DNA of 64,000 bases from Erodium maritimum (taxonomy: Eukaryota; Streptophyta; Magnoliopsida; Geraniales; Geraniaceae): contig OY997591.1 of assembly GCA_963921825.1 (NCBI GenBank), forward strand, positions 41,561,825-41,625,824, written 5' to 3'. Position numbers and translations under genes: made by a program. Positions 38,286 to 49,182 of the stretch are shown here, one piece after another (within the stretch, counting starts at the first letter, position 1; each line of letters opens with the position of its first letter). The notes under the pieces were generated by a model, which was not told the DNA's origin, did no database searches, and saw only the letters and a program-made list of their open reading frames with translations.

Positions 38286-38896
38286 TTTTTTTATCAGCAA
38301 ATTTTTTGTATTGAAGGAGCCTCTTTTGAGGTAAAAGAGGTAGCGATGTACAAATATTAGGACCAAAAGAACTCCCGAAGCCAATCATATGTTGGCTATA
38401 AGGGAGGAACTACAGATAGAACAAATAAACAACTAAAAACAACAATAACTAATCAAGAAACACTATAGGTGTTTCAAAACCCATCAAAACCTAGGAGCAA
38501 GCAAAGTTTAAAGGAAACTTGTCCTCCAAGAAACCGAAGAGCTCCAAAAGAATGAGAGCCTTGAGTGCTTTGCACTCCAAGAAACGAAGGAAAAGCTACA
38601 AGGATGGTTCCGAATTTGATGAGAACTAAATAGATAATGATGCTAAACCAATCTTCAAACTGATGATCCAGGCCTGTAGGTGATGGTACTGATCTGATAT
38701 TCCAAAAGATGTTCAACAGCAGCAAAAACCATGGTTGATCTGAGAAGCAAGGTTGAGCTGCAGATTGAGAGGCCTTAGGATGCCTTGAAGCAGAATCAAG
38801 ATAAAACAATACTTGAGCAATTATGCAGCAGTGATCAAAGGAGGGAAATGCATGATAAGAGCTGTATAAGCAAAAGATGAGGGAACTCAGAAACAC
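38286..38896 (-). other. LINE-C 3' UTR and tail
   Basis: Non-coding 3' part. About 28 nt before the A-run is a hairpin, CCTCTTTT/AAAAGAGG with a 5-nt loop (38320-38340), followed by TTTGCTGAT and poly(A) at 38286-38292. A similar arrangement occurs in LINE-D. Confidence 0.7.
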
Positions 38897-40053
38897 TCAG
38901 AACCTACTGAAATACCTACCCACACACACAAACCAGAGGTACAGGGACAACCTAGGACTACCCACACGCCGATAAAGGGAAAGAGAGACAAGAATCCTTA
39001 CCAAACTCATAGCTGTACCCAAACCCTTCCCAAACCCAACCCAAAGATCAGCAAACTGGGGGGGGGGGGGGGGATTCTCCCAATCATAAAGAGAGAAGAA
39101 ATTCCCAGAGCATTGAAAATCAGACCAGGCCCAATTATAGGATTGTTGAACAATGGAGCCAAATATTTCAGAGGAAGATGATGCCACACCATTGAAAATG
39201 AGATTATTTCTTGCAAGCCATATTTTCCAGTAGCCCAATTGGATGATTCCTCTCCAGTTTGAATTATGCTTCCTAGGAAATAGGGTAGGCCAGGCTGAGA
39301 AGAAATTCCTTGGGGAGTTAGAGATGACAAGGTTGAATCCCCACCAATGAGAAATTAAGGTCCAGACTTGCCAAGCCTTGGTGGAATGCAAGAGAATGTG
39401 GGATATATCCTCAAACTCCCTATGGCATTTAGAGCAAAGGATATCCTATAGTGAGAAATGCATTCCTCTGGTGTCCAGGAAGCACTTGGTAGGGAGGGCC
39501 TCATGGCAAGCCAACCAGGAGAAGGCAGTGATTTTAGGAGGGATCCCTGGCAACCAAAGATTTCTTGACCAATCAAAGTTATCTGGGGAAGAGCCAAGCT
39601 GCTGCAACAGGGAGAACATTCTTTTCACAGTAAAGCCTCTTGGATCTCCCTTCCATAATAATGTATCTTCATGGCTTTGAATAGAAATCCCATTGAGAAT
39701 AAATTGGAGAGACATCCAATCTACTTCAGCTCTGCCTCTGGAATTCTTCTGAATGGTAAGTTCCATGAGGTACCTGAATAAACCTCAGAGACTAAGTGTC
39801 CTTTGACTTGGGATAAGTAGAACAACCTAGGGAAGAGAGACTTAAAGGGCAAGTCTCCCCACCAGAGATCTTCCCAAAAGAAAACCCTCAGTCCATTTCC
39901 CAGTTTCCATGAGAGGCCCTTAAAACCAGATAGATCAGAAAATCTTGGTTCATAATTCAGATGGATGATTTGCTTGATGAAGCTTCCTTGACCAATTTCT
40001 CTAAAGTTGGAGAGATCCCATTCTTTGTTGTCCCAACCATATTTGCTGCACAC
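38897..40053 (-). pseudogene. LINE-C ORF2 C-terminal region, frame-shifted
   Basis: Four overlapping frames (40053-39721, 39766-39446, 39597-39355, 39391-38897) carry the successive pieces WKLGNGLRVFFWEDLWWGDL, WLPGIPPKITAFSWLACHEA, KCFLDTRGMHFS, a CSKC.. / HILLHSTKAWQVW zinc-binding-type stretch, and GIIQLGYWKIWLARNNLIFN. Each break is a frameshift relative to the LINE-D copy, so at least three occur. A run of 16 G (C on the coding strand) at 39058-39073 encodes a proline stretch. This region in plant L1 elements lies between RT and the 3' UTR. Confidence 0.8.
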
Positions 40054-40062
40054 TACTAATTT

Positions 40063-41286
40063 CTACAAGCTATTCCTTTCTCTGGCAAGTCTCCACCACC
40101 ATTTGGATAAAAGAGCAATATTCATCACAGATAGACTTTTGATCCCTAAGCCTCCATCTCTTTTACTTTTGCATACAGTGTTCCAGTTGATCTTACTGAA
40201 GGTTTTAGAGGCTGGCCTTGAATGCCACGTAAACCTTTTTTGCCATTTTTCTAAGGCTTTGATCACTCCCTTTGGGGCCCTGATAATGGAGAAGAAGTAG
40301 AGTGGCAAGGCTCCCAGTGTTGACTTTATTATAGTAATTCTGCCCCCCAGAGATAAAGATTTTGCTTTCCAAAGTCCTAGTGATGATTTGTATTTCTGGA
40401 TGATAGGGTTCCAGGCACTTATCCTATTAAGGTTAGCCCCCATAGGAAATCCTAGATAAATGAAGGGAATTGAGCCAATTGTGCAGTTTAAAGTTGCTAG
40501 TACTGTTTGAGCCTCCTCTTCAGATTGATTGAATGGAATGATCAATGATTTGGAGTAGTTGACAGATAGGCCAGAGGACAAAGTGAACATATGTATGGCA
40601 TATTTAAGGCAAGAGACACATTGATCCTTGTTTTGGATGAAGAACATGAAGTCATCTGCAAATTGGAGATGTGTGATAAGAGGGCCTGAGGGGTTCATTT
40701 GAATACCTTGAAGAAGACCAGACTGAACTGAGACTTTTAGGATCTGATTTAAGCCTTCTGCAACTAGTACAAATATGAATGGGGATAAGGCACATCCTTG
40801 TCTCAACCCTCTTGTAATAGGAAAGTCAGGAGATGGTGATCCATTTAATATGACTGATATGTGAGCTCTGAAGCAGGATAACATCCACAACTTCCATTTA
40901 TGGCTAAACCCCATCCTAGTAAGAATATTGAGCACAAAACTCCAGTTGACCTTATCAAATGCCTTTTCCAAATCAGCTTTGAATATGAAGGCTTTGGTAT
41001 TAGATCTTTTGAGATATTGAGTTACCTCTGAGGCTATGAGAATTCCATCACAAATTTGCCTACCAGATATGAATGCTGATTGTTCATCTCCAACAAGTGA
41101 GCTTATGACTGATCTAAGTCTCAAAGATAGAAGCTTGGAGAGGATCTTATACGGCCCTCCCATAAGACTTATTGCCATGTAGTCATCAAAGAACTGCGGT
41201 GAGGTGATCTTAGGTATCAAGGTGATGAAGGAGGAGTTTAAGCCATTTCCTAGATAACCAGAGCTGTGGCCTTCTCCCCATTGCAA
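40063..41286 (-). pseudogene. LINE-C ORF2: reverse transcriptase core
   Basis: A 407-residue open frame. Motifs in order: FITLIPKI, YMAISLMGGPYKILSKLL, GDEQSAFISGRQICDGIL, motif A FKADLEKAFDKVNW, TRGLRQGCALSPFIF, catalytic HLQFADDFMFF with both aspartates, LSVNYSKS, IYLGFPMG, and thumb GGRITIIKSTLGALPLYFFS. The core looks chemically intact but is separated from its endonuclease by a damaged linker, and the C-terminus is split into several frames. The first shown Met is probably not a true start; the frame was part of ORF2. Confidence 0.9.
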
Positions 41287-41632
41287 GCCATAACACCTTG
41301 GAGAACCTCATGTTCTAGAAAGGGTCTCTCCAGCCAAAGAGCTTTCTCTTGAGTAATAGAAGAGAATGGAAGCTCAGATAAATCCACATCCTCATATTCT
41401 AGTCCTGAAAATCTTAAGGCAAAGTATTATGCAGCAGCCTTCTTGATCTCAATGGGATCAGTAAGTAATGTGTCTTTATAAATGATAGAGTTGATCTTCC
41501 TTTTCAAACCATTAAAGTTTGCATTTCTATGGTAGAATTTAGAGCTTTTGTCTCCATCTGCACTCCATTTTCTCCTAGATTTTTGGCTTTAAAGCTTTGA
41601 CAGCAGTTTGTATTTTTGGATTAGAGATGCCT
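41287..41632 (-). pseudogene. LINE-C ORF2 linker to RT, decayed and shortened
   Basis: Aligned by eye to LINE-D, this holds the equivalents of WSQKAKRKW and of the segment ending ACNGEK. It then jumps directly to GYLGNGLN, skipping the roughly 35 residues that in LINE-D run from IGPDGF to YKSG. Frame changes and stops occur. It is a deletion relative to LINE-D rather than a separate feature. Confidence 0.7.
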
Positions 41633-42625
41633 TTAAAGCTCCTCTGTCAGCACACTCCTTTGGGTGAGAATTCTCAATTCAGTCACTGAATCAAGAGCAT
41701 CAATATCCTTTACCAGCTGGTTAATTTGGGTATCAAGAAACCCAAAGACCTGAGAGTTCCAAACTTTTATATCAGTTCTAAGCAATTGAATTTTCTTCCA
41801 TAGGATGTATTGAGGTTGGCCAGATACTTGATAAGAATTCCAGAAGGTTTGAACAGCAGGTTGAAATCTTTGGTCCCTAGGCCAGATATTTAAAATTTTG
41901 AATGTTCTGGGTCCCCAGTCTATCTGATTCTCAGAGAGGGTCATTGGCCTGTGATCAGATATTTCTCTAGGCAAGCATTGTTGGATTGGATTCTTTAGCT
42001 TTAACAATAAATCTGCACTGATGAGGAACGTATCCAATCTGGAGGCAGTGGATCCAGGCCCAAACCAGGTGAACTTTCCTCCTGACATGGGCAAGTCAAG
42101 TAAGGACAAAGAAGAGATTAAGTTGTGCAGCCACCTTTGATCAGAATCAAGTCTTCTTTGAGATGATCTTTCAGAAGGAGACAATACTGTGTTGAGATCA
42201 CCAGCCAGAATAAATTGATGATTGGAGTGCAGAGGTTGTAGATGGTCCAAAAGATCATTCCAAAGCCTTTTCATTCCATAACTGTCTGTGGGAGCATATA
42301 TATTGATGATACAATAGCTGCAATATAGAGCTACCAAAGAACCTTTCCAGATTAAGGCTCCATCCAGAGGGGTTATAGTCAAGACTTTAAATTTCTTTGA
42401 CTTCCATAAAGAAAGAATTCCACCTGAGTTGCCAGAAGCATTGATGAAGGAGTGTTCCCAGCCAATAGTTATACCACATAATCTAAGGAAAGATGAAGGA
42501 AAGGGGTCTAGTTTGGTTTCTTGGAGTAAAATAAAAGAAGGATTTTGCTTGTGAATCAGTTTGCTGAAGCATTTCCTCTTCTGTCTAAAGGAAATTCCTT
42601 TCACATTCCATGAGAGGAAGAGCAT
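41633..42625 (-). pseudogene. LINE-C ORF2 N-terminus: APE-type endonuclease
   Basis: 330 residues from MLFLSWNVKG. The L1 endonuclease nicks target DNA for target-primed reverse transcription. The catalytic set looks complete: Asn in SWNVKG, Glu in LLQETK, Tyr in NIYAPTD, Asp/Asn in AGDLN, Asp in ASRLDTFL, and the C-terminal SDHRP histidine. The domain occupies residues ~1-225; the rest is the linker to RT. The frame ends at 41633, before the RT start. The domain alone appears intact, but the gene does not continue in frame. Confidence 0.9.
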
Positions 42626-42631
42626 GGTGGA

Positions 42632-43484
42632 TTATAGAGCAGAGTAGGTGATGTGCTTACTGCTCTGCACATTATCTAAATCAGAATCTTTGTCTAAGTC
42701 AACAAAATCATCATCAGAGCCTCCTTCTAGATCCACTCCCAGATTGTTTTGATCCTCCAGGGCTTGTAGATGATTCAAAATAATGTCTTCAGAGACTTTA
42801 GGTTTGAGCCCTATTTTTTTCCCAAAGCTCCAAACTTTTTTAGCTTCAGAAGCTTCTCCTAAGCATGGAATATCCACTTTTTGGACTTGAGGGAGCTGAG
42901 GGGCTGCTTCTTTCAGTTTGGACCTTGTAATGTAGGAGTGAGAGGCTTTGGCTTTTGCAGACTTTTTGCTTTAGGAGGTAGAGAGAATTTATTCCATTCC
43001 CCACTTAAACACATGAAATCTGCAACTTCAGCAATCTGGTTATTCAACAAATCATCCACTGGCAGAGATGAAGAAGGAATGTTTGTTTGTGCAGCAGGGC
43101 CACTTAACATATTGTCAAGATGTTGTGGACCCAATGACAGAGAGGGGGAGAGTTGTATCACCTCTTTTTTGTTGACATGGTCATTCCCACTGAAGTATTA
43201 CCTTGAAGCAAGCCCAGCATTAAATGAGGGTCATGTAGAGCACTGTCATTAGCTGGAATAGTTAGGCCAGGAATAGTAGTTGCAGCATTGGACTGAGATG
43301 GTTGGGATTCAATCTTATCAAGACTCATAGTCCCCACAAGCAAGGGGGATTGAGGATTGAAATGTAACTGAGGATCAATAGGAATTGGAATGGTATTGAT
43401 TTGAATTTCCCTCTCTAAAAAAACCTCTGCTGTAGCAAGAAGAGTCAAATTTTCCCTCTCAAAATTTTCAGTACAAACCAACAC
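42632..43484 (-). pseudogene. LINE-C ORF1 C-terminal part
   Basis: Three short frames continue between the main ORF1 frame and ORF2. The last (42632-42877) contains KVWSFGKKIGLKPKVSED, the pattern that commonly ends ORF1 in plant L1 elements, and an acidic tail. It ends six bases before the first ORF2 codon at 42625. The changes of frame show decay of a once longer ORF1. Confidence 0.6.
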
Positions 43485-43550
43485 TGTAGAAATTTCATGC
43501 TGAGATGAAAATTGAGTGCGAATAGAAAAGGGTTGCTGAGGAGGAGTGAA

Positions 43551-44842
43551 CTATGTATCCAAAGTATCTTTGACTACTAAATCTAGTAGATAATTATTTT
43601 GATCTTGCAGATCATCTTGGAGATCAACAGAAGAGGGAGATCTAACTGCATGCATATGTTGAGCCAGACCATTAATGGTTGTAACAGCCTGAGTTTGTAT
43701 TGAATGCTCAGTGTCACCTTCCAACTGAATTGAATGCTCATGATTATCAGAAGTGGAATTTGCTCTCCCCAAGACAGGATCAACATCCAAACCAGGCTTC
43801 CCATGCAATAAATTTGTGACATTCCTAAATGTTTTAGAGCTATAAACACCCAATGCAGGAGAATCTTCCTCAGAAGAGCTGCAGTAAGAGGAAGTATCTG
43901 CAGATGTAGGAGGTTGTATAGCAGGCACTAAAGAAGAAGAAATAGATGAAACAAGGACCTTAAACTGGTTTTCTCCCAAAGTTAACATCACCTCCTCAGA
44001 AAAGGGCTTAAGGTTGGAAGATTGGATCAAAACAAAAGCTTTATCCACCAAAACCCCATTCAGGGAACTAGGATGAGTGTACACAACATGACCAAAGTCC
44101 ACACCAGCTGCCTGGAAGGATTCCTCACACCAACCATGGAAATGGACTCCAACAATTTCCACCCAAACAAAAATTCCTCCTCCCAAACAGTTGGATGCTT
44201 TCCAAGGGATAAAGGTTAGCCAATCAAACAACCAAGAGCCACCATCCTTAAAGAGTTCCTTGTCAAACTCTTCATAAGGGAAATGAACCAGAATGACTCT
44301 ATTTCCTAGACTTTTGAGGATGATTTCAGACACTCTTTGAATAGTACCCACTTGCAGATTCAGATGAAAGAGAGCAAGATATGATCTATGAAGAACTGAG
44401 GCTTGACTTGATACTATGGAACCTTTATGCAGGAAGTCCTCAAAGGTTTTTGTGGTCTTTGAAGTACTTAACAGGGGTCTGTCTTGCAAAGATGATCTAT
44501 CCCAGGCTTTGGTGACAAAGAGTTTGTGATTCCAGAAGATGGCACCATTGAAATAAAGAATGGCATGGTCTAGAGTTTGAGAGGATTTGAAGTAGACAAA
44601 GCCATATCTTTTACCTTTTGAATTTAGACTATTAGCTGCCAAAGCTTTGCAATAACCATCAGAGTGGCCAAAGATTGTTTGGAGCTCAGAAGCCTTGCAA
44701 TGTAAGGGGAGATTAAGAACAAAAGTTGTATAGAACTTTGAATCCAACTGAAGACCCTTGCCTTTCAAAGCAACTTTCCTTGATAGCGAGAGTGTTCAAA
44801 CCCTGGTGTAGGGCAACCCATGGAAGAGGAGTCTTGGGCCAT
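43551..44842 (-). pseudogene. LINE-C ORF1: RRM plus DUF4283-like domain
   Basis: The likely original start is ATG at 44842 on the minus strand (MAQDSSSMG). A frame change occurs near 44770, then a 405-codon open frame runs to the stop at 43551. The N-terminal ~100 residues form an RNA-recognition motif: RNP2-like FVLNLPLHCKA and RNP1-like KGKRYGFVYF. A second domain (~residues 150-270) has the GGIFVWVEIVGVHFHGWCEE pattern of DUF4283-type ORF1 proteins. The remainder is Ser/Asp-rich and low complexity. RRM-bearing ORF1 is known from one branch of plant L1 elements. It would coat element RNA. Broken by at least one frameshift at the start. Confidence 0.82.
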
Positions 44843-45241
44843 CGATGAAGGAGGTTGGGACACCAAATGTCTCCGATCTACTGGGAATGAGAGGGTGTGT
44901 CATCAGTATCAGAATTCACAGGCTGGAAGTACTTGTCGTAAAACATTTTCCTTCCATCTATTAGCTTTGTATGTCCACCAGGAGAGTACTGTTGGGTGTG
45001 ATCAGAAGAGGAGGGTGAGCTTGGCCTTCTTCCTTTCTTCTTGAAACCATGGAAACAAAGGAGGTAGAGATGAAGCTCGACTAGGACAACGGTGGTCCGA
45101 TGGCCAGTAAGGTAACCATCGTGAACATTATACCGAGCCTGCACTACAGACAGAGTAGATCGAATTAGCCTGTCTTTCGGACACACTAAACGAGCAAAGT
45201 AGGCAATCAAATAGTTTAAAGAAGCAGAGATCGAGAGTCGA
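44843..45241 (-). other. LINE-C 5' region
   Basis: Bounded on the outside by the target duplication at 45242-45253. A chance open frame starts in the flank and ends at 44878 with no family resemblance I can name; since it crosses the insertion boundary I do not count it as a gene. Probably 5' UTR with the internal promoter. Confidence 0.5.
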
Positions 45242-45253
45242 CTGTTGTTTCGT

Positions 45254-45342
45254 ATTATCAGAGCTTTCAAATCTATTCAAGAAAGGCAATCCATTGAACT
45301 TTAAAAAATATCTTGGATCTTTCATTTATTAAATGATTTTTT
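45254..45342. other. Short spacer and left target duplication of the 1.5-kb element
   Basis: About 75 bp of pre-existing sequence between LINE-C and the gene-free element, followed by ATTAAATGATTTTTT (45328-45342). Nothing else is seen. Confidence 0.7.
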
Positions 45343-46868
45343 TTTTTGATCAGCAATTTTTTTTTATATATATAGTAAAAGTAAAGTACAAGCTTAAGGT
45401 CCAACTACAGACCAAGCACCAAAAAACAAATGAAGAAACTGAATCGGGGAATGAATGAAGCCCCTTCAACCGCAACCCAGATACAACTGAGCTTTGACGA
45501 CCACCACAGGGGAAAGAAATAGAAACCCACGCAGGGGTGATGCAATGAACCCACACAGGGGTGATGAAATAAACCCACACAGGGGAGTTGAAAAGAACCC
45601 AAGAACCAGATGAAAAGGACTAACCATAAGCCCTAAATGAAAAAGCCCTAAAGACCCAAATTAGCAAACAATAAGCGCTTGAAGACCTAAGACACCAACA
45701 ACTCAGATCCCCCCTACACTAATTCAAATCTGGAATTACAACAATCCCAAGAACTCAAAGCAGCAACCCTAGGGGATTGTAAGGTTTTGCCGATGCCAAC
45801 ACGTTCGGCCGAGAACCACTTCCAAACATCTACATTAAGAAGGTGAAAACAGAGGGCAGAAGCCCGATGTCCTCGCCGGCGGCCAGCGCCGAGATCCGAC
45901 GAGGCCGGTCCACCGAGGTTTCCAGAAACACCCGTTTTACCTTTATAATAGATAGATGAGGAAGATGGGGAAGAAACCGAAAATAAATCAAGTAGGGAAG
46001 AGAATCAAACCACTTCGACCCAACCCTAGATCGGACAGCCATGCCTAACAACGAACGAAGGTGCTTCCACACGGCCTCACGCGTCCCAACTTTCGCCGGA
46101 GAGCTCCTGAGCAGGGCGACCGAGCCCTTGCCACTCCGACATGCTGCAGGTGAAGGACAGCCGTGAACCACGCGCGATGGAAACTTCAGACGACTTCGAA
46201 CTCACGGCGGGTCTTCAAAACGCTCCGGCCAACACCGAGAACGCGAGAGGAGGCCCAGGATTTCTCCAGGCCAGAGCCAAGAGAGGGGGGCTGCGAATCT
46301 GACCTTGGGAAGCTCCAACCGGCCGGGGAAGCCTGTGAAGCCACCAAGGAGGGCCGGGGCAGGAGAGCGGCGGACCCAGACGTCGGAGCAAAGGCGGAAG
46401 CTGTAGATCTGGCAAGGAGAGCCAAGATCCACGAGCCGAGCCCCTCAAGGACACCGATCTGCAGGAGGAGAGCCAGAAACGAAGGTAACCAAAGAGGCGG
46501 AAGAAGGACAAAGAAGAAAAAAGGGGGGAAGGCTCAGATCGGCAAAGATGGCCTCAGATTTGGGGCTATCAACCCTCAAACGAAGGAGAACTGCCTCCCA
46601 CTCCCATATCTGAGGCCAAAGCTCCGGCGAGCCAGAAACGAAGGAAAGAGAAGGGGGTTTTTAGAAGAGAAGGAGCGAGGGGGGTCGGGAGAAGAGGGGG
46701 GAAGGTAAAGGGAGGAGAGGAGAGAAGGGGAGCCACCGACGACCAGGAACGTCGCCGGCGGCTCCGAAGAAGGTAAACTAGGGTTAGCTGTTTAGAGAGA
46801 AGGCAGAGCGAGGTTGAGGAGAGAGAGACTCTCTCGGTTTATGCAGACGAAAGCAACAAATTAAAGAC
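45343..46868 (-). mobile_element. 1.5-kb non-autonomous element with a LINE-type tail
   Basis: Bounded by ATTAAATGATTTTTT at 45328-45342 and 46869-46883 (up to 15 bp, the final T's being ambiguous with the tail). On the minus strand it starts with a CT-rich, 5'-UTR-like segment (CTCTCTCCTCAACCTCGC), continues GC-rich, and ends ATTGCTGATCAAAAAAAA, the same 3' signature as LINE-D. It encodes no RT, endonuclease or recognisable ORF1; its longest minus-strand frame is 113 codons (45830-46171), of unknown nature. It contains three 24-bp repeats (45524-45595). It is either a heavily deleted LINE or a passenger sequence that captured the LINE tail. Confidence 0.75.
45524..45595. repeat. 24-bp tandem repeat, three copies
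   Basis: AACCCACACAGGGGTGAT followed by variable bases repeats at 45524, 45548 and 45572. The repeats lie in the 3' part of the 1.5-kb element. Confidence 0.85.
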
Positions 46869-46883
46869 ATTAAATGATTTTTT

Positions 46884-47511
46884 AGATTGATTGAGATGTA
46901 AATGATATTAGAACTTACACCATCTATGAACATTTTTATACAATCCAATTATCACATCAAGATAATGTTGTTATGTGTAGAATTTTTCATTCCCACATTC
47001 ATTCATTTTTCATATGATGAACATTTTAAAGTTTCCAACTACCCGTTCAGAATTTTAAATGGCTTCAGACGTTTCTTTTAATTTTGTCTACTTCCTATAA
47101 TTTCTCCGAGCAATTGTCCTTTTCTTACTGGTTTCATTTATAACGACAATTTTAATTTTGTCCACTTCCTATAATTTCTCCGAGCAATTGTTCTTTTCTT
47201 ACTGGTTTCATTCATAATGACAATCACAAATCCAGGTCACCGGTGTCTCCATTCCGCCCCTTCAACACATGAGGGGATTTTGGACGGAGTTACGGGATAG
47301 AGCATCATAAATCAATCACGAAGAACCCACTAACCCTACCTTGGTTATGGCTTAGCAATGAAGAACCTAGCATAAGTTTTAAAAAAAACATGGGTACAAT
47401 GTGGTGCAGATACATATGTCCATGACTCAAGCAAGAACCCAAAAAATATCTCCGTCACTTTCATTACCACATTAAGAAAAGAGTAATACGAGATGTGTCC
47501 TTTGTGTCCGA
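46884..47511. other. Unassigned spacer with a 74-bp tandem duplication
   Basis: AT-rich, no supported gene. TTTTAATTTTGTCTACTTCC and the following bases are repeated: unit 1 at 47076-47149 and unit 2 at 47150-47223, differing at a few positions. The remainder to 47511 shows nothing I can classify. Confidence 0.7.
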
Positions 47512-47519
47512 ATGGAGAT

Positions 47520-49160
47520 CCATGCATGTATTATACAGTTCTGTTTCGAAAATGCTTGGATTGAAGAACCGGAGTGTGGCCTAATAATCCAACAGGAATG
47601 GGAACAACCGGATGGCAGACATATCAAGCAGGATATAAAGGATATTGGGGAGTCATTGAATGTCTGGGGATATGATGTTTATAGGAAGACAGCTAACACG
47701 ATACGCCGGTGTTAGAAGCGGTTACAGGATTTGAATGATATGGATGATCGGGATGGAATACTACTCCGACTGGCTGTCCAGACTCAGTATGAGAACGCGC
47801 TCACGAAGCAGGATACATTATGGTGGCAGCGTGCAAAGTTGCATTGGTTGACTGAGGGGGATAGAAATACAAAGTTCTATATGGCCACCACCAAAAAGAG
47901 ACGGAGCAGAAATAATATCACAGTCCTCGAGACGGATGATGGAACGACGATTACCTGGACTATGGGTATGTAAGCGTTATTGGTGGGGTATTTTGAGAAC
48001 ATATTTACGGCTGGACCAGCAGGAGTAACAAGTTTACCGATCAATATTCCGAAAATGATTACTGATGAACATAATTTAGCCTTGGGAGGGGTGGTGGAGG
48101 GTGAGGAAGTGAGAACTGCGGTCTTCTAGATGGGACCAAATAAGGTTCCGTGTCCGAACGTTCTGAATCCACTGTTTTACCAGCACTATTGGCCACACTA
48201 AGTAAGGAGGTTGTCAGATTTGTAGCCCAGGCAGTGGCCACAGGCAATATTGATTCTGATGTAAACTACACTACTCTGGTCTTGATCCCCAAGAATCAGG
48301 ACACAAAGCGGATAGTTGACTTGAGACCCATAGCACTCTACAATATAATCTTTAGGGTACTCTCCAAGGTGTTAGCCAACCTACTCAAGCCTATGTTGGA
48401 ACCTATTATCTCGGCCAATCAGAGGGGCGTTTGTTCCAGGTCGGGAAATTCAAGATAATATATTCATCTCTTACAAGATCATCCATGCTTTGCGTCGAAA
48501 AACTCAAGGTGTAAACGGTTTTATGGCACTCAAGTTGGAGATGAGTAAAGCATATGATCGGGTTGAATGGTCATTTTTGCCAGGTTTGATGCAAGCCTTA
48601 GGGTTTAGTCTGGAATGGAGAGTTTTGATTCTAGACTACATGAAGTCCATCCAATACACGGACAAAGCTGGGGGAAAACATACAAAGGAGTTTAAAGCAG
48701 GAAGGGATATCAGCTAGGGCGATCACCTATCTCCTTACCTATTTTTTTTGTATGGAAGGCTTATCCAGATTGCTCTCCCAGGCAGAGAGGGACGGGAAAC
48801 TTCATGGGGTATCAGTGGTAAGAGGGGCTCTAGTGATCTTGCACATATTCTTCGCGGACGACTGCTATATATTCTGTAGAGCAGATCAGAAGGAGGCTGA
48901 ACATTTACAGGGTATCCTCCAACTCTTTGGACAACTCTCAGGTCAGGTAATCAATAACCAAAAGTCCTCCATTTTGTTTAGCACCAAATCACTCCAGCGA
49001 ATAGATTATTATGTTGTACAACACTGGGCATCCCGGAAATCTCCCATGCCTCTATGTATCTGGGAGTCCCCAATATGCTTGGACGGAGAAAAGGAAAAAC
49101 TCTCCAATTTGTTTGTGATCGGATCATTGCCAAAATTAACTCATAGGATGAACATATGAT
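47520..49160 (+). pseudogene. LINE-B ORF2: linker and RT core, many stops
   Basis: Linker 47520-47970 (AWIEEPECGLIIQQEW; HWLTEGDRNTKFYMATTKK), then RT: LVLIPKNQDTKRIVDLRPIA (~48275), motif A KLEMSKAYDRVEW (~48530), a damaged RQGDxLSPYLF stretch (~48710), and FFADDCYIFCR with both catalytic aspartates (~48850). Stops occur near 47713, 47971, 48128 and 48716, with frame changes near 48150, 48450 and 49030. Domain order and spacing equal those of LINE-A, so this is a decayed copy, not a new gene. Confidence 0.87.
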
Positions 49161-49182
49161 ATCAGCAGGAGGGAAATAGGTA

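Larger units (their letters stand above)
38286..45241 (-). mobile_element. LINE-C: near full-length antisense plant L1 retrotransposon
   Basis: The 6,956-bp element lies between exact copies of CTGTTGTTTCGT (38274-38285 and 45242-45253), a 12-bp target duplication. On the minus strand it reads 5' region, ORF1 (RRM type), ORF1 C-terminal part, ORF2 (APE endonuclease, RT, zinc-binding C-terminus), ~600-bp 3' UTR, and the tail TTTGCTGATAAAAAAA. No RNase H follows. The duplication is perfect while the genes carry several frameshifts, so it may have been defective on arrival or decayed at a modest age. Confidence 0.93.

Noticed and set aside
44878-45270. 130-codon minus-strand frame at the LINE-C 5' end
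   Set aside because: It crosses the insertion boundary set by the target duplication at 45242-45253, so it cannot be an original gene of the LINE or host; no domain seen.
45830-46708. Several overlapping frames in the GC-rich half of the 1.5-kb element as a captured gene
   Set aside because: Frames occur on both strands as expected for GC-rich DNA; none has a recognisable domain. Kept only as a question in the element entry.
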